Assembly: GCA_965216255.1 (NCBI GenBank) | Contig: OZ244148.1 | Coordinates: 3,348,001 to 3,412,000, forward strand | Source: G965216255 sp965216255 | Lineage (GTDB): Bacteria; Bacteroidota; Rhodothermia; Rhodothermales; Bin80 | DNA length: 64,000 nucleotides | Direction: 5' to 3' | In this document: positions 47,521-57,787 of the stretch, piece after piece | Layout: each line of letters begins with the position of its first letter | Numbering within the stretch: position 1 is the stretch's first letter | Notes under the pieces: generated by a model | What the model saw: only the letters and a program-made list of their open reading frames with translations | The model's database searches: none | What the model was told of the DNA's origin: nothing | Translations under genes and position numbers: made by a program

Positions 47521-48040
47521 CAGCCTGAATACTTTGCTGGTACGGACCATCGCAGCTTCCCTTTTCCTTGTTTCGGCAGGCTGTAACCCCTTTGCTCCTG
47601 CACTAGGCGAAGGGGATGCCTTTGGGGACCTACTTGGCGATCCGAGGAAGGTCGATGGCTTTTTCTCGAATTTTCGTCTCGCATACGAGCTCCGCGATCT
47701 GTCCCTGTATGAGCCCCTTATTGATTCCCTGTTCGTATTCGAATACACGGATTTTGACGCGGGCATCGACCGGCAGTGGAGCTTTGTCCAGGAGCTGGAG
47801 GCCACTCGCCGCCTGTTTCTGAACGCGGCCGCGGTGCAGTTGCAATGGAATCAGGTTATTTCCAGCAGTACCTCCGATATGAACAGACTTGCGCGGGTGG
47901 TGCGGTCTTTCAGTCTGACCGTGGTGCTGGAGGGGGGTGAAGTTCTTCGGGGTGACGGCAATGTCAACTTTCTTCTCGCACGCCCCGATTCCACCAGTGC
48001 CTGGCGCCTCCAGCGCTGGCGCGATGAGAGCGAACTATAG
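47480..48040 (+). CDS. Lipoprotein of unknown function (second of a pair)
   Basis: 186 residues with lipobox VSAGC at residues 31-35 (SLFLVSAGCNPFAP). The GTG 47480 overlaps the preceding gene by 41 bases; TTG 47510 (10 codons later, Shine-Dalgarno-like AAGGCGG upstream) leaves an 11-base overlap and fits the signal peptide better. Like its neighbour it begins with a helical segment (KVDGFFSNFRLAYELRDLSL) and ends WRLQRWRDESEL, matching LWSLRRWTDQQ of the first. Envelope-anchored; function unknown. Confidence 0.68.
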   Translation: MHHGATSRRILPSNSLNTLLVRTIAASLFLVSAGCNPFAPALGEGDAFGDLLGDPRKVDGFFSNFRLAYELRDLSLYEPLIDSLFVFEYTDFDAGIDRQWSFVQELEATRRLFLNAAAVQLQWNQVISSSTSDMNRLARVVRSFSLTVVLEGGEVLRGDGNVNFLLARPDSTSAWRLQRWRDESEL

Positions 48041-48042
48041 AC

Positions 48043-49437
48043 ATGACTCATAGCATGGAAAGTGGTATTACATCAGCCCTTGGCTACGCCCGGGAGCATG
48101 AGGAGAAATTCGTGGCCGAGCTCAATGCTCTCCTGCGCATACCCTCCATTAGCACGGATCCTGCCTTCAAAGGCGATGTTGCGCGCGCCGCGCAGTGGCT
48201 TGTAGATCACATGCACGCCTTGGGTATTACCTCCGCGAGGGCCGTATCCACCGAGGGTCACCCCGTAGTCATTGCGGATCATGTAGTAGATCCTAGCCTT
48301 CCCACCGTGCTTGTGTATGGGCACTATGACGTGCAGCCGCCGGACCCTGTCGAATTGTGGGCGTCGCCTCCGTTCGAGCCTGAAGTGCGCGGCGGAGACC
48401 TGTACGCGCGCGGTGCCTGTGACGACAAGGGGCAGCTCTTTATTCATTTCAAGGCCCTGGAATCCTACCTCCGGACGGCAGGTCATGCACCGCTGAACCT
48501 GAAGTATATCCTGGAAGGAGAAGAGGAAAGTGGATCGCCGAGTATTTCAAGGTTTCTGGAGGAATACAGGGATGCGTTGGCAGCGGATGTCGTGCTGCTC
48601 TCGGATACGGCACTCTTTGCACGTGGTGTAGCGTCGATCACCTACGGGCTGCGTGGTCTGGCATACGTGGAGGTCACGCTCACGGGTCCGGATCGCGATC
48701 TCCACTCAGGCACGTACGGCGGGGCGATAGAGAATCCCGCTAACGCGCTCTGTCGCCTCATTGCCGGACTGCACGACGAGAATCATCGCATCGCGGTCGA
48801 CGGCTTTTATGATAACGTACGAGACCTTACCGCCGACGAGCGGGCGGCGATGCACAAGCTGCCATTCGATGCCGTCAAGTGGGCGGCGGAAGTCGGCGTG
48901 GCGGCCACCAGAACGGAGGCAGGATTCACGGCGCTTGAAGGCGCTACAGCCCGGCCTACGCTCGACTGTAACGGTATATGGGGTGGTTACATCGGGGAGG
49001 GTGCCAAGACGGTGCTTCCTTCCAGCGCCAGCGCCAAGATCTCCATGCGCCTTGTGCCAGATCAGACGCCAGAAGAAGTCATGGGCAAGCTCCGGGCATA
49101 CTTCGAGTGCTACACGCCAAAGACTATGCGGCTGTCCTTTCGCGAAGTTCACACGGGTCTTGGTATGCTGGTCGATACGAATAGCCCGCCCATGGAGGCG
49201 GCTACCCAGGCATTGGAGACAGTCTACGGAATGCGGCCTCATTTTACGCGCATGGGGGGCAGCATTCCCATTGTGGCGGAATTCAAGCATCGGCTGGGGC
49301 TCGATAGTGTGCTGATGGGTTTCGGGCTGGATTCGGACGCCATTCACTCTCCTAACGAGCACTTCGGACTCGACAGGTTCCGCGAGGGCATCGAGACGGT
49401 CATCCGATTCCTCTCCATTTATGGCGGACGTGCATAG
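48043..49437 (+). CDS. M20-family dipeptidase
   Basis: 464 residues, no signal peptide, so cytosolic. Metal ligands are visible in VLVYGHYDVQPPDPVELW, in GACDDKGQLF and EGEEESGSP, with LHSGTYGG (dimerisation-domain His) and the late AIHSPNEHF. Architecture matches the CNDP/ArgE-like M20A/F dipeptidases that split unusual dipeptides. It follows the lipoprotein pair by 3 bases and precedes tRNA-Leu. Confidence 0.93.
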   Translation: MTHSMESGITSALGYAREHEEKFVAELNALLRIPSISTDPAFKGDVARAAQWLVDHMHALGITSARAVSTEGHPVVIADHVVDPSLPTVLVYGHYDVQPPDPVELWASPPFEPEVRGGDLYARGACDDKGQLFIHFKALESYLRTAGHAPLNLKYILEGEEESGSPSISRFLEEYRDALAADVVLLSDTALFARGVASITYGLRGLAYVEVTLTGPDRDLHSGTYGGAIENPANALCRLIAGLHDENHRIAVDGFYDNVRDLTADERAAMHKLPFDAVKWAAEVGVAATRTEAGFTALEGATARPTLDCNGIWGGYIGEGAKTVLPSSASAKISMRLVPDQTPEEVMGKLRAYFECYTPKTMRLSFREVHTGLGMLVDTNSPPMEAATQALETVYGMRPHFTRMGGSIPIVAEFKHRLGLDSVLMGFGLDSDAIHSPNEHFGLDRFREGIETVIRFLSIYGGRA

Positions 49438-49476
49438 TGCCGGATCCTCTCTATGCTGCGGTAGTACGGACCGCAG

Positions 49477-49561
<85 letters not shown>

Positions 49562-49926
49562 CAGCAGGTAGCTTCTCAGTTGCTGGAGCGGGGCTTACGC
49601 GTGATCTTACGGCGGTTGTTGGGGCAAGCAATGCCCAAATTGGCGAGTGCGGTTGTAGCTTTGTAGATTTATATTGAGTTGTTAGTTCGTGCTTGCCAGA
49701 AAAAGCAGGCTTTTTGGTGAAGTGCGGTTTGGGGGGGCTGCTATTCGGTGGGTAGCGGGGCCTGCATGGAGGTGGAAAGGGCATAGCGAGCCAGCTCCGA
49801 ATTTCGAGCTTACCAACTACTGATCGGCGGTGGTATGCCCCGAATCTATGGGACAACGAGACAGGTAGGCGCTCTCCTCTTGTAAAGGAGGGAAAGCCTT
49901 ACTCCCATGCGGCCGCGCGAGCGGGC
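49562..49926. other. Gene-free stretch between tRNA-Leu and the ISNCY remnant
   Basis: About 365 bases. Contains one hairpin-forming stretch, AAAAAGCAGGCTTTTT near 49698-49713, which could end transcription of the tRNA although the loop is tight. Nothing else recognised; no insertion-sequence end could be defined. Confidence 0.45.
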
Positions 49927-51342
49927 CTACGCCGCTCGGCTGTGGGCTCTATGCCGGTGCCGTCGCCTTTCTTCCTGCTTCTTCAGCAATGGACCGATTC
50001 GGTGTACGTTGGCCGCTACCATCACCAGGGCCACCGTCCAGGCAAACCCTCCGGCACCGTGCGTGCGCACCAGCCCCAGCCCGCGGTGATTCAAATTGCC
50101 CGTGGCCGACTCTATCGCCGGATGCTGGCGTCCACAAAGGCTTCTGCCGTCTCCCTCTCCAGATCCTCCTGAGTGCGCCGGCCCTTCTTCTTGGGCATGA
50201 CGTTCAAATCGAGTAGCCGGTCCAGTTGCTCCCGATTCTTCGGCGTGAAAACCCCCCTGTCCAGACTGCACGAACGGAGTGTCGGATAGTGCTTCTTCGT
50301 CTCCGTAAGGAAGGGCACGATCATGTCCTGGTCTCCTGCTTCCCACAGGATGTGGTGGCGCAGAATGAACTGGTATTGATCTGCCAGCACGCATACCGGC
50401 ACCCCTAGCTCCGCCACCACGCCTGCCTTGCCCTTGCTAATCCAACGCGTGTGCTCCTCATGGACCGAGAAGACCTTCTCACCGTGCGCAATCACTTCCC
50501 CCTTGATCAATCGGCGCTCTACCTGGTCTATTTGCCGCTTGGCATGCCGCAAATAGCGCGGTATCTCCTCGTACGCAATCCCGCGCCGCTCTAAAACCTT
50601 CAGTGTGCAGTCCGCCTTCTGCACAACTTGGCGGCACATACTTAGATAGCTCTTCACCCTCGATGGGTCTTGCCACTGCCGGCGCGTGCGCACCCGATTG
50701 AATGTCCGTCGCACTTGCCTACTCCAAGACATGCGCCACCCTGAGATCTTGTGCGCCCGGCACGTACGCCTAAGATCCCTCATTAGGCATCGCATCGCAT
50801 CCCACAGAAGATTCACGTCCGTGGGCCAGTGCATGTGCGTCTTTGCTACTGCCGAATCTGCCCGGCAGCGAAGCGGATCCTCCGGCCGTTTTTTTTACCA
50901 AGCGGTGGCCACAGGTGAGCACCACGCGGTTTATCTCTTCCAAAATATCTTCCGTCAGCAGACTTACGTTGTCGATGACGCTCTGTTGGACTTGCTCCTT
51001 TTTGTCGTAAAAGTCTGCATGCCCCAGCATCTGGCGCAGCTTCTCGTGATGGTCAGCATAGTCCAAGAGGCGATCAAAGTCGCAGTTCAGGGCTTTTTGG
51101 ATCACGGCAAGGACAAAGACCTGCCACAGATCCATACCGGGGCGGCCGCGTTCCAAGCTGACATCTGGCCGCAGTCGCTTTTTCAGGATCTCGAATATCT
51201 TCTTCCGGGTGAGGGGATCGCAATACAGATGCTGCAGACCACGCAGCACGGCGGGGACATCATCCCTTGACTTGGAATTGAACTTGATCTGGTCGATGGG
51301 TACTTGCCCGAGTTCAAACTGTGATTTGCGAACTACGCGCAT
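49927..51342 (-). pseudogene. ISNCY-family transposase broken by two frameshifts
   Basis: Three minus-strand frames together make one ISNCY-type transposase. The first (start 51342) begins MRVVRKSQFELGQVPIDQIK and includes RGRPGMDLWQVF, NVSLLTEDILEEINRVVL and GHRLVKK. At the A8 tract (T8 on the plus strand, 50889-50896) the frame must change to continue with HWPTDVNLLWDAMRCLMRD. A second change near 50130 leads into RQHPAIESATGNLNHRGLGL, which ends near 49927. The whole family plan is kept, so decay looks recent. No terminal inverted repeats or target duplication were found by eye. Confidence 0.85.
50889..50896 (-). repeat. A8 homopolymer at the transposase frame change
   Basis: On the minus strand, GTA followed by AAA AAA A then CGG: with seven As the frame would run straight through into the HWPTDV segment, with eight it does not. 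A one-base insertion, a transcription-slippage site or a sequencing error would all look like this. Confidence 0.8.
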
Positions 51343-51568
51343 GGCAAAGAAGCGTCGAATATTGGGGTGAAAGTGCTCAAACCGGGGTGATTACGGCTAT
51401 AATATCGAAAAAAGCAAGACATTCGCAGGAACATCAGATTTAGGGAACAAGCGTCTAGAGATTGCTATATGTGATTAATCAAGACACAGAAGTTCTTGTA
51501 ATTACGTTACTTGAACATGCCTTCCACTGGCGTAGTTTATCCACACTTGAAGCCTGAAAACCACTCAG

Positions 51569-52304
51569 ATCTTTTTCGAGCAAGCACTAATTCCTGCGTT
51601 CACGTATTTCCTTGTGTTCATGAAGGATACTCTGCATGGTGCGCCAGTGGCAGACGTAGGTGCCTTCATCCAGCAATGTCGCCCAGATCTGGCGTGGAGG
51701 CAGGTCCAGGAACCGATCCGAGTTCAGTATCGCACGAATCTCTGCCCGCTTGGCCTCCGACAACCGACGCCTGTTCTTGCGGCGTCTCTACGGCCGCGGC
51801 ACCACCGGATGCCGGCTTCTGTAGTAGGAGACGCGAGAGATCCCCACATATCGGCAGGCCTCACTCGTCCCCATGACTGGACGCAGTGCCGTTGCCATTT
51901 CCTTCATGGCTGCCCGGCCTCGGTCTGGCTGCTGATGCCAAACAGTGCACAGACTTTTTTTGGACCTCTATGATGGCTTCGGTCTTCTCCAGCCGACGCC
52001 GGGACTGATTGAGCTCCTTGCGAAGCCGCCTGTTCTCTTCGTCCTTGGCAAGCAGCTCCTTCCCGGCTTGCGTCGAACCATATAGGCTTCCACGCTCACG
52101 CTGCTTGCGCCACAGAGCCAGATGAGATGAATAGATGCCTTCCTGGCGCAAAAGTGCGCCGACCTCTCCAGGCTTGACGCATGCATCGGCCTCTTCCAGC
52201 AGGCGCAGCTTGTAACTGGCGCTGAACCTGCGGCGCTTGGCCTTGGGAACCATCTTGGTTAGGAGTGCGGTTCCATTGGTGTTCGAAAGGTTATTGAGTC
52301 CCAT
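51569..52304 (-). pseudogene. Truncated IS3-family element (orfA and the start of orfB)
   Basis: The upstream frame (start 52304; likely true start 52253) is an IS3 OrfA: FSASYKLRLLEEADACVKPGE, then a helix-turn-helix and the leucine-zipper part LAKDEENRRLRKELNQ ending near EAIIEVQKK. A frame change near 51960 leads into OrfB N-terminal sequence: EMATALRPVMGTSEACRYVG, VSYYRSRHPV, an internal TAG, then RRRLSEAKRAEIRAILNS and CHWRTMQSILHEHKEIRER, where similarity stops near 51569. The DDE integrase domain is absent, so it cannot move by itself. Confidence 0.85.
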
Positions 52305-52608
52305 GAGGTATGGGGGCTTTATGATGGATTGGTTAGGCTGAATCGCCTGACCAGTCCTGCCGCTTGGACCCCACGGCGGCTACACCAATAGTGTACTGAC
52401 CCGTTTCACTCTTTGTTGGCGCAGAGGGAACCTGGCTGTGCGTAGATACAATGAAGTGCCCCAATAACTTGCAGCCGAGCGGCCGCGAAATTACATCCCT
52501 CTTGGTTGGGATCCCTGAGCGACTTGCGATACGCACAGACCTGGACCGAGTAAGATGCGGCTCGAGTATTTCCAGGGTGATCTCAACGGTTCCGCAATTT
52601 CAGGAATA
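52305..52608. other. Upstream region of the TonB receptor
   Basis: About 300 bases between the IS3 remnant and the receptor start, with no gene recognised. It must contain the receptor's promoter unless transcription starts inside the IS remnant. Confidence 0.45.
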
Positions 52609-55461
52609 ATGAGAACGGTTCTTGCTTCTGTGGTGATGCTGCAGATTCCGGGCATGCTCATGTATCAGGAATCTCGTGCGCAGGTCACAATTTCGGGAAT
52701 GGTAACGGAGCTTGAGACGGGCGCACCTATTGCAGGTGCCACTGTAGTGATTCAGGGCACGACCGTCGGATCCACGACCAACAGCGAGGGCGTATATTCC
52801 ATTGAGTTGCGATCACCGGACGATATCCTCGTTTTTTCCTTCGTGGGTTTTGTCACTAAGCGGCTACGCCCGGCGGCAGGGGCCGCGGTTTTGAATGTCC
52901 GGCTCAAACTGGATATCCTGCGTCTGGAGGAATTGGTGGTTGTTGGCTCAAGGCGCCTTCCACGTCTGGTAAAGGATTCCGCCGTGCCGGTGGACGTGCT
53001 GAGCCCACGAGATATCGCCAGCTTGCCCACCACGGATATGGACGACATGCTAAGGACGCTGATACCATCCTACGGCGTGCAGAGGGGAGGCGACGAGGCC
53101 ATGCTGGTGCGACCGGCAACGCTCCGGTCTCTGCCCAGCGACAATGTCATGGTACTGATTAATGGCAAGCGGCGCCACAGGTCAGCCTCTGTGGCCTTGT
53201 CCGCATCCTCCCTCAATCAGGGTGCGCAGGGACCGGATCTTAACATGGTTCCTGGAATTGCCATCAAGCAAATCGAACTGCTTCGTGACGGCGCGGCCGC
53301 ACAATACGGCGCGGACGCGGTAGCCGGTGTCATCAACTTCCAGCTGAGGGATGCATCCGATGGCGTGCTCCTACGCCTGCATGGTGGACAGAACTTCCAC
53401 GGGGACGGGGGATATGGGGATGTCGGAGCCAATTTTGGGCTACCCTTGCCAAGAAACGGTTTTGTTAACGTCAGTCTGGAGTACAGGAATACGGCACCTA
53501 CGGTGCGTAGCAGCCAGCGGGAAGATGCCCAGATGCTCGGAAGCAGGGGATATCCAGTGGCGGATCCTGCCCAGATCTGGGGCAATCCGGACGTAGACCA
53601 TTCCTGGGTGGGATTCCTGAATGCCGGGCTGGATTTTGGCACGTCGACCGGTGCATACGCCTTTGGTGGATGGGGCCAGCGTACGAGCGAAGGGGGTTTC
53701 TTTTTTCGATCGCCCGGCACGACGACGGCGCGCGGCAGCGTCTTCAGGTTTTCGAGCGACGAGGAGGCCGTCCGCGCAGTCGTCGATCTGGATCCGAATG
53801 ACGGCATCCGCTGCCAGGCCTTGCCCGATCTCCCGGGCTTGGACTCCAATCATGCCGTCGTAGAGCAATTTTTGCGCGACTACGGCGGTAGCTGCTACCT
53901 GTTCAACGAGCTGTTCCCTGGAGGCTTCACCCCCCGTTTCGGGGCGCATGTCGGTGATCTGAGCCTGACTGCGGGAGTAAGGGGAGCCCTCCACAGCGGA
54001 TTCGCCTGGGATGTGAGCTTTAGTGCTGCTCGCAGCGTGATGGACTATTACATTTACAATACCATCAATGCGTCGTACGGTCCTGATACGCCGACCTCTT
54101 TTCGTCCGCGGGACTATATCCAGGAAGACGTTGCCGCGAACGTAGACTTTTCATTTCCGATGGCGCTGACATTTCTTGCCTCGCCCCTCAATATTGCGTG
54201 GGGCGCTGAATGGCGCAGCGAAACATTCGAGAGCACGCCCGGCGATTTCTTCTCTTACAACGCCGGACCATTTGCCGGGCAGGGCTTCAGCGTCGGATCG
54301 AACGGGTATCAGGGGTTGAATCCGAAATTTGCCGGTCGGTGGAGTCGACCAAATTACGCGTTGTATGTCGACCTGGAAGCGGACGCCTCGGATGCACTCG
54401 TACTTAACGTGGCAACGCGCTACGAGAATTTTTATGACAGCTTTGGTAGCACCCTAACGGGCAAGGTGGCGGTGCTGTGGCGCGCTACCAACTGGGGATC
54501 CCTGCGTGGCACTGCCAGCACCGGATTCCGGGCACCGACCCCGGGACAGGCCAACCTGAACGTATTCAGGACCACCTCGTTTTCCGTTGAGAAGGGTCTC
54601 ATTGAAGTTGGCCAGCTCCCTCCCACCCATCCCATTGCCCAAGGCCTCGGGGGCAGGGAACTCACGGAAGAGCGTTCCACCAACCTGTCTTTCGGCGCAG
54701 TAATCGAGTTGGCACCGGACCTGGATCTTACTATTGACTATTTCGACATTTCTTTCCGGGACCGGATAGCAGTGACGGGCAGCATTTCATTGACCGATGA
54801 AATAACGCGCATTATCGATTCGCGCAACATTCTCGGAGGCGTTGGAAACCTTGGAGAAATCAAGTTCTACTCCAACGACTTCGACACGCGAACCCGGGGG
54901 ACCGATCTGCTACTGGCGTGGCAGCGCACGCGTGAGAATGGACACGAAATGAGCGCAAGCGCAGCCTGGAACTGGACCTCTTCGAAGCTTGTGAGCTTTG
55001 CATCGCCGAAAGAGATTGACGAATTCCTAGGCGCGCGTCTTGAGAATCCCGTGACGCTGAGCCTTCTAACGCCGCAGCGCCAAGTTGAAATTGAGGAGTT
55101 GAATCCAAGGCACCGCATTGCGCTCACAGGCCGCTACCAATGGAAGTCGCTTCACGGAGTGCTGCGCCTTAACTACTATGATTCCTGGAGCGCCTGCCGG
55201 TTTCGCACCCAATCCTGCGCTGGCGCCAGTGGCGAGAGCGTGCTTGACACGTATAAGGGTGCCTGGATTGCGGATGCCGAGATTGGCTTTGCCCTTCTGT
55301 CCGCCTATCGACTTGCCATTGGCGTGCACAATCTTCTGGACATTGCACCAAATGCGCACCCGGAGGAGACCGCGCGGCAGGGCAACCTGCACCCGCGCAG
55401 CACGCCGTGGGACTACAACGGAGCGGCCTGGTACATGCGCCTGTCGGCTGACCTGTTCTAG
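52609..55461 (+). CDS. TonB-dependent receptor with carboxypeptidase-regulatory N-terminal domain
   Basis: 950 residues from ATG 52609, which begins the signal peptide (MRTVLASVVMLQIPGMLMY..SRAQ); ATG 52555 adds 18 codons. Domain order: CarboxypepD_reg-like (VTISGMVTELETGAPIAGAT, GVYSIELRSPDDILVFSFVG), plug with the DVLSPRDIASLPTTDMDDML and IEVLRDGA-type box IKQIELLRDGAAAQYGADAV then AGVINFQL, then a 22-strand-type barrel ending AWYMRLSADLF. It imports a ligand across the outer membrane using TonB. No SusD-like gene follows, so it is not a SusCD pair; the ligand is unknown. Confidence 0.93.
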   Translation: MRTVLASVVMLQIPGMLMYQESRAQVTISGMVTELETGAPIAGATVVIQGTTVGSTTNSEGVYSIELRSPDDILVFSFVGFVTKRLRPAAGAAVLNVRLKLDILRLEELVVVGSRRLPRLVKDSAVPVDVLSPRDIASLPTTDMDDMLRTLIPSYGVQRGGDEAMLVRPATLRSLPSDNVMVLINGKRRHRSASVALSASSLNQGAQGPDLNMVPGIAIKQIELLRDGAAAQYGADAVAGVINFQLRDASDGVLLRLHGGQNFHGDGGYGDVGANFGLPLPRNGFVNVSLEYRNTAPTVRSSQREDAQMLGSRGYPVADPAQIWGNPDVDHSWVGFLNAGLDFGTSTGAYAFGGWGQRTSEGGFFFRSPGTTTARGSVFRFSSDEEAVRAVVDLDPNDGIRCQALPDLPGLDSNHAVVEQFLRDYGGSCYLFNELFPGGFTPRFGAHVGDLSLTAGVRGALHSGFAWDVSFSAARSVMDYYIYNTINASYGPDTPTSFRPRDYIQEDVAANVDFSFPMALTFLASPLNIAWGAEWRSETFESTPGDFFSYNAGPFAGQGFSVGSNGYQGLNPKFAGRWSRPNYALYVDLEADASDALVLNVATRYENFYDSFGSTLTGKVAVLWRATNWGSLRGTASTGFRAPTPGQANLNVFRTTSFSVEKGLIEVGQLPPTHPIAQGLGGRELTEERSTNLSFGAVIELAPDLDLTIDYFDISFRDRIAVTGSISLTDEITRIIDSRNILGGVGNLGEIKFYSNDFDTRTRGTDLLLAWQRTRENGHEMSASAAWNWTSSKLVSFASPKEIDEFLGARLENPVTLSLLTPQRQVEIEELNPRHRIALTGRYQWKSLHGVLRLNYYDSWSACRFRTQSCAGASGESVLDTYKGAWIADAEIGFALLSAYRLAIGVHNLLDIAPNAHPEETARQGNLHPRSTPWDYNGAAWYMRLSADLF

Positions 55462-56083
55462 TCAACAGCACAAAAGCAGCGTAACGGACGCTGGTCATGG
55501 AAGTGCCGCATCCATAGGGTCCACGGATGCTCCTGCCTGTCTGGAGGCAGCCCAGATCAGCGTAGCGCACCAGGTAAAGATAGTATGAGACTTACGGGCA
55601 CATAGCCCTGAGAGCGAACGTCGTAGCAGATCTGTCCACGCCTTTGCGGATATTTCTCCTGTTCCGGAGTCTTGCTGTATTGCCCGCGAGCGCACTGGCT
55701 GCGCCGTAGACTCGACGAGGCCACCGATTTGCCTTGGCAATGGTTTATTCCGCAAAAAGCCGCCCGGACTTGAATGTATGGCTGAGGGGTACCCAATTCT
55801 TTGGGCAGAATACGGGTGGAATTAACATAGAGCCCTACCAGGGTTGTGGGTGATGGCGGGGCACGTCGATCCCAGTGGGCTTGCGGTTGTTGTATTGGTT
55901 GTGGGTTTAGCTGAATCCGACCCTTCCAGGTCGTAATAGACCATGGCTGGACTCCGGTACTGAGTAAGCATTCGGCGAACCCCATCTTGTGAGGTGGCGT
56001 CGTGGTCGAGATCTTGTGGTCGCCGTCTTAACACGTTCTTAATTGTCGTCGCCCCCGCCTATAGTTGACGCCAAACAAGTCGT
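55462..56083. other. Gene-free stretch after the TonB receptor
   Basis: About 620 bases. Two weak hairpins just after the receptor stop (GCATCC..GGATGC near 55508-55530 and CTGCC..GGCAG near 55533-55550) may end its transcript. The rest presumably replaced the missing aldolase half of the next, broken gene; no clear aldolase sequence was recognised in any frame. Confidence 0.5.
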
Positions 56084-56992
56084 ATGAACACCGAATTCTA
56101 CAAGTGTGTCATTGAGGTAATGCGTGGGGCCGGGGCGGCTTCCGGGTGTCTGGCACTTCCGCGCCATGAAGCCGTTGACATCGAATACTGGGTGCCGGAG
56201 GAGGTCAAACCCCAGAGGATGCTGCCTTAGTGGGAGCTCGCTCGATATCTCGTTCTCGTTGTCGGGGCCGGCAGCGGATTCGGTGAGGCGACCGCACGGC
56301 GGATGATCCGCGAGGGCGCTGTTGCTGTCGACCTTCGTGCTGAGACGGCCAAAAATACGGTGGACGCAATGATGGAGCAGATCGGGATGGGGATCGGCGT
56401 GGCCTGCACCGGCCTCTCCGGTGCAGGTGACATCGTCGTCGTTACTGCCGGGCCCCACGTCAGCCCGAGTGCCGATGGTTGCGTCCCTGACGCGAAGTGG
56501 GGCGACAGATTCCGTGTTACGGGTCCCTGCCCGGTGGCCGACGAGACGGCGAGGACATGGGAGGCACAAGCGCTACCCGGGTCCCTCGTTGTCACTACGA
56601 GCGACCATGCCGTCGTGCTGAAGAGGAGCAGCTACGCGGGCGGCGCGAGCAAGGCGGCCGCCAACCACCTGCCACGCAAGTTGGCAGTAGCCTATGCCCC
56701 CGACGCGCGCTTCAACGCTGCAGCACTGGCCTCCGTCGTCGAAGGCTCGGCAATGGTCCCACGCAAGCGCGTTATTGCGTCGCTGGCCAATCACGGGCTC
56801 CCGTACGAGAACGGCGAAGACGACTCAGTGCCGTGCTTTCGCCTGGCACGGATTTACGCCAAACGCACGCGGACGAAGCAACCGGTTACACCGGAGGATC
56901 AAGCCGAAGTCGCCTTCTTCCATGTGTCGGACCGGCTTGGCCGGACGACGGGACAAATAGTCCATGTGGACGGTGGCCTCGCTGAGGCCTGA
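56084..56992 (+). pseudogene. Remnant of a bifunctional rhamnulose-1-phosphate aldolase/short-chain dehydrogenase
   Basis: Reading one frame from ATG 56084: FYKCVIEVMRGAGAASGCLA, HEAVDIEYWVPEEVKPQRM, an in-frame TAG at 56228-56230, then LVLVVGAGSGFGEATARRMI and onward to TTGQIVHVDGGLAEA. This is the linker and dehydrogenase half of RhaD/RhaEW-type fusion proteins (aldolase plus lactaldehyde dehydrogenase). The aldolase half is missing, the stop lies at the domain junction, and the SDR catalytic Tyr before Lys is not kept (GGASKAA). Downstream of the stop 229 codons (from 56303) remain open. It ends 15 bases before lutA, suggesting that the cluster once turned rhamnose into lactate for LutABC. 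Confidence 0.72.
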
Positions 56993-57007
56993 TGCGATAG
57001 CCCCGGT

Positions 57008-57751
57008 ATGGAAGTCGCCCTTTTCGTTCCCTGCTACATTGACCAATTCTACCCCGGAGTGGCCCGCGCCACTCTAGAGTTGCTGGAGCGGCACGGTTGC
57101 ACTGTCGCCGTCCCGCTGGACCAGACATGCTGTGGGCAGCCCACGGCGAACGCCGGTTACGAGAGGGCAAGCGAGGGGGCGATGCGCCGGTTTGTGGACC
57201 TTTTCATGGCGTACGACTTTGTGGTGGCCCCCTCGGGTAGCTGTGTGGCGCACGTCCGAGAACACTACGGGTTATTGGAACAGACGGATGCCGTACGACA
57301 AGTCCGCGCGCGGACGATAGAGCTGTGTGAATTCCTAACTGATGTGCTCTCCGTGGAAGTGCTCCATGCGCGCTTCCCGCACCGAGTTGGGCTGCATGAG
57401 AGCTGCCATGGCCTGCGAGGGCTCCGGCTCGGGGTATCATCGGAACTCAATGTGCCACCCTACAGCAAGGTACGCCGTTTGCTCGAGATGGTCGAGGGCC
57501 TTGAACTCGTTCCGCTAGATCGGGCAGACGAGTGCTGCGGCTTCGGCGGCACGTTCGCTGTAGCTGAAGAAGCCGTCTCGGTCAAGATGGGGCGCGACCG
57601 GATACGTGACCACGTAGCGCACGGCGCCGAGGTTATCACGGCCACCGACATGTCGTGCCTTATGCATCTTGCGGGGCTCCTCCGCCGCGAGAAGCTCCCA
57701 TTGCGAGTGCTGCACGTAGCCGAAATCCTCAATGGAGCAACTCGGTCATAG
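57008..57751 (+). CDS. lutA: Lactate utilization protein A (Fe-S oxidoreductase subunit)
   Basis: 247 residues with the two CCG domains of LutA/LldE/GlpC-type proteins: QTCCGQPTANAG near residues 38-49 and DECCGFGGTFAV near 177-188, which ligate Fe-S or heterodisulfide-type centres. With LutB and LutC it oxidises L-lactate to pyruvate at the membrane. First intact gene of lutABC; lutB starts 36 bases after its stop. Confidence 0.95.
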   Translation: MEVALFVPCYIDQFYPGVARATLELLERHGCTVAVPLDQTCCGQPTANAGYERASEGAMRRFVDLFMAYDFVVAPSGSCVAHVREHYGLLEQTDAVRQVRARTIELCEFLTDVLSVEVLHARFPHRVGLHESCHGLRGLRLGVSSELNVPPYSKVRRLLEMVEGLELVPLDRADECCGFGGTFAVAEEAVSVKMGRDRIRDHVAHGAEVITATDMSCLMHLAGLLRREKLPLRVLHVAEILNGATRS

Positions 57752-57787
57752 GAACCAGCAGTCCTTTGCCCTGCGGGAGCACCTGCC

